A stretch of DNA of 15,930 nt from an uncultured Collinsella sp. (GTDB taxonomy: Bacteria > Actinomycetota > Coriobacteriia > Coriobacteriales > Coriobacteriaceae), in assembly GCA_900551625.1 (NCBI GenBank), contig URWZ01000013.1:1-15930 (forward strand), given 5' to 3'. Below, piece by piece: positions 7,298-12,657 of the stretch. The notes beneath the pieces were generated by a model that worked only from the letters and a program-made list of their open reading frames with translations, searched no databases and had not been told where the DNA came from. The number at the start of each line of letters is the position of its first letter. Position 1 is the first letter of the stretch. The translations under genes were made by a program, and so were the position numbers.

Positions 7298-8671
7298 ATG
7301 GACATAACCATCTCCCTTATCACCACCCTCGTTTTGACCCTCATCAACGGCTACTTCTCTATGTCCGAGATGGCGCTCACCACGGCTAAGCGCGCCGTGC
7401 TGGAGCATGATGCCGAGGAAGGCGATAAGCGCGCCGAGCGCGCCGTCCAACTCGCCGCCGACTCTGATCAGCTGTTGGCCACCATCCAGGTCGCCATCAC
7501 GCTCGTGGGCTTCGCCTCGTCCGCCGTCGCCTCGACGAGTCTGTCCGACCCGCTCGCCACGTGGCTCATGAGCTTTGGCATCGCGCCGCTCTCCGCCATC
7601 GCGCGCGGTCTGGCGCCGGTCATCATCACCGTCGCGGTCGCCTTTGTGTCCATCGTGATCGGCGAGCTTGTGCCCAAGCGCATCGGCCTGGCCAATGCCG
7701 AGGGCGTATCCAAGCAGGTCGTGGGACCGTTGTCGTTTTTCCAAAAGATCGCCCGTCCGCTCGTGTGGCTGACTGGCGCTTGCTCCGATGGCCTGGCCCG
7801 CATCCTGCGCATCAAGAGCGCCGACGACCGCCAAAACGTCTCGGAAGAAGAGATCAAGTACATGGTCTCGGAGCAGGACGACCTGCTCGACGAGGAAAAG
7901 CGTATGATCCACGAGATCTTTGACTTGGGCGATACCGTTGCCCGCGAGGTCATGGTGCCGCGCGTGGACACCACCATGTGCGAGGACGACGAGACGGTCG
8001 CCGACGTGCTGTCCACCATGCGCCAGACCGGCTTTAGCCGCATCCCCGTCTATCACGAGGATCCCGACAACGTCGCCGGCATCGCGCACATCAAGGACCT
8101 GATCCAGCCTTCGCTCGACGGCAAGGGCGACCAGCCCATCGCCGACTTTTTGCGCGACGCCACCTTTGTGCCCGACACCAAGGACATCCTGCCGCTGCTG
8201 TCCGAGATGCAGACCTCGCACGACCAGATCGTAGTGGTCGTGGACGAGTACGGTGGCACGGCCGGCATCATCACCATCGAGGACATCGTCGAGGAGATCG
8301 TGGGTGAGATCGAGGACGAGTTCGACCCCGACAACAAGTACCTCACGCGCCTTTCGCGCCGCGAGTGGCTCGTCGATGGGCGTTTTTCGTGCGATGACGC
8401 GATTGAGCTTGGTTGGCCGCTCGAGGAAAGCGATGATTATGAGACCATCGCCGGCTGGATTTTGGAGCTTTGCGACTCGGTGCCCGACATCGGAGAGGTG
8501 TTTGAGGTCGCGGGGTACAAGTTCAAGGTGCAGTCGATGCGTGGCCAGCGCATCTCGCTCATTCGCGTGATCGCTCCGGCCGAAACCGATAAGAAGGATT
8601 CCGAGCCCTCGACAGACGAGCCGACGGCGTCTGGTGCGGGCTCTGCGGACCCGCACGACGGCGACGAGTAG
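7298..8671 (+). CDS. CNNM/CorC-HlyC family transporter with CBS pair
   Basis: The 457-residue protein has the standard three-part layout. The CNNM (DUF21) membrane domain (about 1-185) shows NGYFSMSEMAL (17-27) and GELVPKRIGL (122-131). The CBS pair (about 215-335) contains EVMVPRVD (217-224) and VDEYGGTAGIITIEDIVEEI (315-334). The CorC_HlyC domain (about 345-427) is followed by a 30-residue acidic disordered tail. Family members are linked to Mg2+ or Co2+ export and Mg homeostasis; many are mis-named haemolysins. ATG 7298 begins exactly at the first membrane helix. The nearest strong Shine-Dalgarno, GGAGG (7278-7282), is 15 bases away and lies in a potential hairpin (GGAG 7278-7281 with CTCC 7292-7295), so initiation may be modulated. 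The next gene starts 24 bases after the stop. Confidence 0.93.
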   Translation: MDITISLITTLVLTLINGYFSMSEMALTTAKRAVLEHDAEEGDKRAERAVQLAADSDQLLATIQVAITLVGFASSAVASTSLSDPLATWLMSFGIAPLSAIARGLAPVIITVAVAFVSIVIGELVPKRIGLANAEGVSKQVVGPLSFFQKIARPLVWLTGACSDGLARILRIKSADDRQNVSEEEIKYMVSEQDDLLDEEKRMIHEIFDLGDTVAREVMVPRVDTTMCEDDETVADVLSTMRQTGFSRIPVYHEDPDNVAGIAHIKDLIQPSLDGKGDQPIADFLRDATFVPDTKDILPLLSEMQTSHDQIVVVVDEYGGTAGIITIEDIVEEIVGEIEDEFDPDNKYLTRLSRREWLVDGRFSCDDAIELGWPLEESDDYETIAGWILELCDSVPDIGEVFEVAGYKFKVQSMRGQRISLIRVIAPAETDKKDSEPSTDEPTASGAGSADPHDGDE

Positions 8672-8695
8672 GGTAAGGAAGAGTAGGGGAGAGTT

Positions 8696-9577
8696 ATGGC
8701 AGGCCTGTTCAACATCCTTAAGGTCACCGTCAGCGAGGACAAGATCTGCGCGCACGTGCTGGTGAACCCCGGCATGCCGCTCATGACCTCGGAGGACATC
8801 GAGGCCACGGCGCGCGTGTATTACCTGGTGCCCGCGATTGCCAAGCACCTGTGCCTGGGCGATTCCGGTCGCGAATTCCAGGACTGCATGGGCCAGACCG
8901 AGCTTTGCCATCTGCTGGAGCACGTGACGGTCGAGCTCATGAACGAGACCGGTCTCGCTGGCAGCATTTCGTGCGGCCGCACTCGCGTGAGTGAGCACGA
9001 TGAGCGTGTCTTTGAGGTCGAGCTTTCGTGTCCCGACGACGCGCTGGCCATCGGCGCGCTGTCTTCGGCGACCTTTATGATGGATTGGGCCTATCTGCAT
9101 GCCGATCAGCCCGCTCCCGACGTGGACGGTACGGTCGCGGGCCTGCGCAACCTGGTACTGGGCATGCGTGCCGAGGCCGAGGGCAAGGACCCGCACGAGG
9201 CCGTCGCCGCCGCGAACGCCGAGGGCGAGGCCGGGGACGCGACCGAGGGCGAGGCGCCTGCCGAGGCTGCCGTCGATCCTGTCGACGATGCCCCTGCCGA
9301 GGCTGCCGTCGATCCTGTCGACGATGCCCCTGCCGAGGAGACCGTCGAGGCCGAGCCCGCGGAGCCCCAGGGCGTCCCGAGCTTTGACGACGAGCCACAG
9401 GAGGTAATCGATACCGAGGGCGCGACCGCCGAAAGCCACGAGGCCCCCGCTGCCGTCTACGGTGGCGCGGCGACGGCTCCGGTCGCCCCCGCGCACGAGG
9501 GAGCGCTGCCGCTCGTTGACGGCGCCGGCGAGGACCCGGGCGCTACAGTGGCCATGCCTGCCATGCCACAGGAGTAG
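8696..9577 (+). CDS. Stand-alone cyanophycin-synthetase N-domain-like protein with acidic repeat tail
   Basis: No standard name applies. Residues 1-160 read like the N-terminal domain of cyanophycin synthetase CphA: a VPAIAKHLC helix (45-53), then TELCHLLEHVTVELMNETGL (68-87), then CGRTR (93-97) with FEVEL (106-110). The spaced pattern L-x-P, H-x-C, H-x-x-E-H-x-x-x-E-L and G-R-T-R matches CphA from memory. The ATP-grasp and Mur-ligase-like parts of CphA (some 700 residues) are absent. Residues 161-293 are Ala/Glu/Pro/Asp-rich and disordered, with two exact copies of PAEAAVDPVDDA. The start is set by GGGGA at 8686-8690, five bases before the ATG. It lies 24 bases after the CNNM stop, probably in the same transcript. 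No membrane segment or signal peptide is seen. It may be a polymer- or peptide-binding protein, but this is inference. Confidence 0.8.
   Translation: MAGLFNILKVTVSEDKICAHVLVNPGMPLMTSEDIEATARVYYLVPAIAKHLCLGDSGREFQDCMGQTELCHLLEHVTVELMNETGLAGSISCGRTRVSEHDERVFEVELSCPDDALAIGALSSATFMMDWAYLHADQPAPDVDGTVAGLRNLVLGMRAEAEGKDPHEAVAAANAEGEAGDATEGEAPAEAAVDPVDDAPAEAAVDPVDDAPAEETVEAEPAEPQGVPSFDDEPQEVIDTEGATAESHEAPAAVYGGAATAPVAPAHEGALPLVDGAGEDPGATVAMPAMPQE
9257..9348 (+). repeat. 36-bp coding tandem repeat (2 exact copies plus a decayed third)
   Basis: The 36-bp unit beginning CCTGCCGAGGCTGCCGTCGA runs at 9257-9292 and again without change at 9293-9328. A third partial copy reaches about 9348 with three mismatches. 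It encodes PAEAAVDPVDDA. The length is a multiple of three, so copy number can change without a frameshift. Confidence 0.9.
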
Positions 9578-9656
9578 GCTCACCCGCTTATTACCATCAT
9601 GTACCTGCGCCTTTACCGTACGCAGATGAGTAAGACGGCAAGCGCTGTGCTGCGGG

Positions 9657-9662
9657 TATAAT
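9657..9662 (+). promoter_or_regulatory. Consensus -10 box upstream of the YtxH/PRC pair
   Basis: A perfect TATAAT lies 51 bases before the YtxH start in a 136-base gap. No good -35 is visible at 16-18 bases upstream, so activity may need an activator. Confidence 0.5.
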
Positions 9663-9713
9663 GGACAGCATTCAAACGGTGGGCGCCGAGGTGCCCGCAG
9701 GAGAGGAATGAAC

Positions 9714-10103
9714 ATGGGTAAGACTTTCAACTTTATCTCGGGTGCGCTCTTCGGTGCTGCCGCCGGCGCCATCATCGGCGTCGCCCTGGCTCCGCGCTCG
9801 GGCGCCGAGACCCGCGCCATGGCTGCCGATATCGCCAACGACGCCTGGGATAACATGCGCGACACCTACGAGCACGGTGCCGAGGAGGCCCGCGCCGCGG
9901 TCAACGATTTTGGCCCGATGGTCGACGCCAAGACCGATGACCTGCGTGCCAAGGTTGACCTTGCCCGCGAGCGCATGGACCAGCTGCGCGAGCAGCTCAA
10001 CGACGCCATCTCGGGCGGCAACGTGACGCCCGCCGCCGATGTCGTGGTCGAGAACGCCGTCGAGGCCGACGCCGAGGCCGCGGAGCCTTCGACCGAGGCA
10101 TAA
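9714..10103 (+). CDS. YtxH domain-containing protein
   Basis: The 129-residue protein begins with a Gly/Ala-rich membrane helix followed by a basic-to-acidic turn, FISGALFGAAAGAIIGVALA then PRSGAETR (7-34), the signature of the YtxH family. The rest (35-100) is an amphipathic helix with coiled-coil character. The tail is Ala/Glu/Val-rich and acidic. Start choice: AGAGG (9702-9706) is seven bases before ATG 9714, while ATG 9708 would be only four bases from AGGAG, so 9714 is preferred. The stop TAA shares its last A with the ATG of the PRC-barrel gene (TAATG at 10101-10105), implying translational coupling and probably a joint role at the membrane. YtxH proteins are stress-associated in Bacillus; the molecular function is unknown. 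Confidence 0.87.
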   Translation: MGKTFNFISGALFGAAAGAIIGVALAPRSGAETRAMAADIANDAWDNMRDTYEHGAEEARAAVNDFGPMVDAKTDDLRAKVDLARERMDQLREQLNDAISGGNVTPAADVVVENAVEADAEAAEPSTEA

Positions 10104-10858
10104 TGCGCGCCGGGGATTTTGTCGGCGCCAAGATCTATCGCAAGCCTACCGAGGATAAGCGCACCAAAAAAGACGGCACGCCGCGCAGTCCTAAAAAGCT
10201 CGGCAAGATTCACTTTCCGGTCTTTACCCCGGGCGGTACGCGCGTGGTGGGCTTTATGGTGCGCCAGTCCGATATCGCGGGCATGATCGAGCGCCCCGAC
10301 CGATTTGTGGCGCTCGATGCCATTGGCGTCTACGAGGGCGCCATCGCGGTTGACGACGTCAAGGGCACCTACGATGCCGCTGCGGCCAAGCGCCTCGACA
10401 TCAACCTGGACGATTGCATTATCTGGGTTGGCATGGACGTGCGCACGGAGTCGGGCGATGTCGTGGGCTATTGCTCGGATGTGGAGTTCAAGCCGCGTTC
10501 GGGCATCGTGCAGACGTTCTACGTGACCGCCGGCACTGCCTCGAGTGTGCTGGTGGGCGACACGCAGATGCCGCCGACGATGCTGCGCGGCTACGAGAAC
10601 GGCGCGATGGTCGTCTCGGACGAGGTCAAGTCGCTCGGGTATTCGGGCGGCGCCGCCGCAAAGGCTGCCGAGGCAAGCGTCGTGGTGGGCGATAAGGTCA
10701 AGAAGGGCGCCAAGGTGCTCGATGACAAGGGTTCGGTCGCCGTGGACAAGGGCAGTCGCGCGCTGGGCAAGCAGCTCGGCAAGACGCGCGGTATGTTCAA
10801 GGCCTTTAAGGACGAATATCAAAAGGCGAGCGGTGGCTCGTCGAAAGCTAGCAAATAG
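10103..10858 (+). CDS. PRC-barrel domain protein, coupled to YtxH
   Basis: The 251-residue soluble protein appears to have two PRC-barrel-like segments. The first covers about 30-85 (KLGKIHFPVF, then TRVVGFMVRQSD). The second covers about 100-152 (DDCIIWVGMDV, then GDVVGYCSDVEF). Both have the beta-turn-beta pattern of a residue pair followed by G-x-V-V-G. The C-terminal 80 residues are Lys/Ala-rich, helical and basic, possibly binding the acidic YtxH tail or the membrane. The ATG at 10103 overlaps the YtxH stop by one base, with GAGG at 10095-10098 four bases upstream. PRC barrels occur in the photosynthetic reaction-centre H subunit, in RimM and in many uncharacterised envelope proteins; they bind protein or RNA partners. 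The specific role here is unknown. Confidence 0.82.
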   Translation: MRAGDFVGAKIYRKPTEDKRTKKDGTPRSPKKLGKIHFPVFTPGGTRVVGFMVRQSDIAGMIERPDRFVALDAIGVYEGAIAVDDVKGTYDAAAAKRLDINLDDCIIWVGMDVRTESGDVVGYCSDVEFKPRSGIVQTFYVTAGTASSVLVGDTQMPPTMLRGYENGAMVVSDEVKSLGYSGGAAAKAAEASVVVGDKVKKGAKVLDDKGSVAVDKGSRALGKQLGKTRGMFKAFKDEYQKASGGSSKASK

Positions 10859-10879
10859 CGACGTACCAAATGATGGGAG

Positions 10880-10909
10880 GCAAGCCGGAGACCTGTTGCT
10901 CCGGCTTGC
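10880..10909 (+). terminator. Strong hairpin between PRC-barrel and deacetylase-like genes
   Basis: GCAAGCCGGAG (10880-10890) pairs perfectly with CTCCGGCTTGC (10899-10909) around the loop ACCTGTTG. Only a weak T-stretch (TGCGTTT) follows. The next start codon is just 21 bases away, so it may act as a leaky terminator or a barrier in an operon. Confidence 0.55.
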
Positions 10910-10930
10910 TGCGTTTATGGGGGAGGGCAC

Positions 10931-12337
10931 ATGCGCCAAAACGGATCATATTCACACGGACGCTCGGGCTCGCGTCCGACGGCGCGCCGCGATCTGGGGC
11001 AGCTGCCCAGCGGTCAGCGCAAGCGTCACCGTAAGCCCGGCGCGATGTATCTCAACCATAGCCGCGGCTTTAGCGACCGCAGCGCTCGCATCGGCAACGG
11101 CCGCACGCCCCGCCGTCCGTCTCGCCTGCCCTATGCGCTCATCGCCGTGGGTTGCGCGCTCGTGCTGTTCATCGCTGCTGTCGTGGGCTACGTCAACCGC
11201 AGCGTGGATGTCGTCCTCAACGGCCAGGAGACTGCGGTGCGCGTCGGCTCTACGCTGCAAAATCTCATCGACGACCAGGAGCTGACCGATACCTACGACG
11301 CCGGGGACCTGCTGGCCGTTGACGACAGCGTGCTTACTCGCCATGGCGGCGAAAAGCTGTCGGTAAAAGTGGACGGCAAGCGCATAAAACAGGGCAAGTG
11401 GAAAAGCCGCGAGCTTACGGGCGGCGAGAAGGTGACGGTCAAAGACGGCCGCGACACGTATGAGAAGCATGAGGTCCAGGCGACGGTTATCGAGCCCAAG
11501 CTTAAGGTCGAGGGCGCGGGTGCCATCGAGTATGTCAAGACGTGGGGTATCCAGGGTCGCTCTGAGGTGTGGGTCGGCGAGCAATCGGGCAAGACGCAGG
11601 ACCGCGGCGAGGTCGTGCCCGCCACCGATTGCGTGGTCGAGTGCGCGAGCGTGGCGCCCAAGGGCAACGAAAAGTACGTGGCGCTGACGTTTGATGAGGG
11701 CCCGAGCGGCGTGACCAAGCAGATCTTGCAGGTGCTCAAGGAAAAGGGCGTCACCGCGACGTTCTTCCTGTCGGGCGATGCGGCCGAGGCCTCGCCCGCC
11801 ACGGCCAAGGCGATTGTCGATGCCGGCTGCGAGGTCGGCTCCAACAGTTACAGCGACGAATCGCTCAAGGGCAAGGATCGCGATGCAGTGCGCGAACAGG
11901 TTTCGAAGGGCACCGAGGCGATCAAGTCCGCGACCGGAACGTCGACGATGCTTTTGCGTGCTCCCTACGCAGCCTTTGACGAGCAAAACTGGATTGATGC
12001 GATGGACCTGGTGTCTGCCGTGGTCTCGTGGAATATCGATTCGGGCGACTGGCTGCTCAACGGTGCCGACGAGCAGGTCTCGACGGTGCTCGATTCGGTG
12101 ACGCCGGGCAACATTGTGTTGCTGACCGATAACGATGAATGCGCCGAGCAGACGCTCGAGGCGCTGCCGCAGATTATCGACGGGCTTATTGCCGACGGCT
12201 ACAAAATCGTGACATTGAGCGATCTGGTCAAGACGGATACATCGCTGAGCAAAAAGCTCACCTCGCTGACGAAGGTCACCATGCCCAAAAACGCCGTGTT
12301 CCCCCAGCTCGCCGAAGATGACGACACCACAGACTAG
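10931..12337 (+). CDS. Membrane-anchored polysaccharide deacetylase (CE4/NodB) homologue, degenerate active site
   Basis: The 468-residue protein has a basic cytoplasmic N-terminus (1-66), one membrane helix (68-88), an extracytoplasmic DUF348/ubiquitin-like part (about 91-200, SVDVVLNGQETAVRVGSTL) and a CE4 fold (about 248-432). CE4 motifs are in order but altered. Motif 1 is TFDEGPS, with Glu256 replacing the metal-binding Asp. Motif 2 is VGSNSYSD (302-309), where both zinc His are replaced (Asn305, Asp309). Motif 3 is RAPYA (343-347). Motif 4 is DSGDW (370-374). The motif 5 His is Thr399 in LLTDND. A metal-dependent deacetylase is therefore unlikely; sugar binding or regulation is more plausible. 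GGGAGG (10921-10926) supports the start. Its TAG stop is the first triplet of a hairpin repeat, so the C-terminus may have been set by that element. Confidence 0.87.
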   Translation: MRQNGSYSHGRSGSRPTARRDLGQLPSGQRKRHRKPGAMYLNHSRGFSDRSARIGNGRTPRRPSRLPYALIAVGCALVLFIAAVVGYVNRSVDVVLNGQETAVRVGSTLQNLIDDQELTDTYDAGDLLAVDDSVLTRHGGEKLSVKVDGKRIKQGKWKSRELTGGEKVTVKDGRDTYEKHEVQATVIEPKLKVEGAGAIEYVKTWGIQGRSEVWVGEQSGKTQDRGEVVPATDCVVECASVAPKGNEKYVALTFDEGPSGVTKQILQVLKEKGVTATFFLSGDAAEASPATAKAIVDAGCEVGSNSYSDESLKGKDRDAVREQVSKGTEAIKSATGTSTMLLRAPYAAFDEQNWIDAMDLVSAVVSWNIDSGDWLLNGADEQVSTVLDSVTPGNIVLLTDNDECAEQTLEALPQIIDGLIADGYKIVTLSDLVKTDTSLSKKLTSLTKVTMPKNAVFPQLAEDDDTTD

Positions 12338-12363
12338 TCATGTAAGAACGTCTCCAATGACTA
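12335..12363. repeat. Hairpin repeat copy 2 (REP-like), overlapping a stop codon
   Basis: This is the same 29-bp element as at 3871-3899, with two substitutions. Its stem is TAGTCAT and ATGACTA (7 bp) and the loop keeps TAAGAACGTCTCC. Again its first three bases are the TAG stop of the preceding gene, here the deacetylase homologue. Confidence 0.8.
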
Positions 12364-12437
12364 TGTCACGGATACGTCAGCGTTTGGTATGCCTGCGATG
12401 TGCAGTGCATAAATTCGGTGCCGCAGCGCGATGCTGA

Positions 12438-12446
12438 TGCTATAGT
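12438..12446 (+). promoter_or_regulatory. Extended -10 promoter of the mgtE-Nramp operon
   Basis: TGC followed by TATAGT is an extended -10, with no convincing -35 at 17 bases. It predicts a start near 12453 and a leader of about 205 bases before the GTG start. Confidence 0.5.
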
Positions 12447-12482
12447 TACTGCGGTTAATGAGGGTCAAGAGAAAGGTTACAG

Positions 12483-12515
12483 GTGAAATCCAAACCTCGA
12501 CCATACAGTCGATGA
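12483..12515 (+). CDS. Possible leader peptide (10 residues, two prolines)
   Basis: GTG-initiated frame encoding MKSKPRPYSR, with AAAGG (12472-12476) six bases before the start, an ideal ribosome-binding spacing. It runs through two stems of the leader, and its TGA overlaps a following ATG (ATGA at 12512-12515). Proline-containing leader peptides control Mg2+ transporter genes in enterobacteria (mgtL of mgtA), so the idea is attractive. Length alone makes a chance ORF entirely possible. Confidence 0.3.
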   Translation: MKSKPRPYSR

Positions 12516-12553
12516 CCCCATGCAGGTGCTTCTTGCGCATGTACGGGGTGTGA
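12512..12553 (+). CDS. Possible second leader peptide (13 residues), ATGA-overlapping the first
   Basis: The frame encodes MTPCRCFLRMYGV and ends at TGA 12551-12553. Its start overlaps the stop of the 10-codon frame, which would allow coupled re-initiation. It covers both arms of the alternative ACCCC/GGGGT hairpin. It has no independent Shine-Dalgarno, so support is positional only. Confidence 0.2.
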   Translation: MTPCRCFLRMYGV

Positions 12554-12646
12554 GCGCCGAGCGGCGTGCCGCCCGCGCATGCGTATACATATCTAAAAGT
12601 CCACGGACGGCGTGCCGGCATGGCCGCAGTTCGAAGGGATAATGAT

Positions 12647-12652
12647 GGGGAG
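12647..12652 (+). promoter_or_regulatory. Ribosome binding site fixing the GTG start of the mgtE-like gene
   Basis: GGGGAG lies five bases before GTG 12658. The first in-frame ATG (12676) has no such site, so the GTG is chosen. Confidence 0.75.
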
Positions 12653-12657
12653 CACCA

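Larger units (their letters stand above)
12453..12657 (+). promoter_or_regulatory. Structured 5' leader of the mgtE-like gene (candidate Mg-responsive element)
   Basis: The 320-base gap 12338-12657 holds the hairpin repeat, a promoter and this leader. Pairings are: GGGTCA (12462-12467) with TGACCC (12513-12518), enclosing AGGTT/AACCT (12474-12478, 12493-12497) and CGAC/GTCG (12498-12501, 12508-12511), a compact three-way junction. ACCCC (12515-12519) can instead pair with GGGGT (12545-12549) above CATGC/GCATG, which excludes the first stem. A GCGG/CCGC hairpin follows at about 12561-12572. The fragments GGTTACAGGTGA and ATACAGTCGATGACCC faintly recall the M-box, but the conserved M-box 3' strand is missing. 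Control by magnesium is inferred from the downstream genes only. Confidence 0.45.

Noticed and set aside
9578..9656. Possible terminator from CTGCG/CGCAG pairing after the CphA-N-like gene
   Set aside because: The stem is only 5 bp with bulges and lacks a T-run.
7256..9865. An 869-residue frame on the minus strand
   Set aside because: It spans several plus-strand genes with clear families and intergenic gaps; its repetitive Arg/Gly/His/Asp composition is that of a complementary-strand artefact.
12453..12657. A confident M-box (ykoK) riboswitch
   Set aside because: Only fragments recall the consensus; the conserved 3' strand of the M-box core could not be found, so it is kept only as a structured leader of unknown type.
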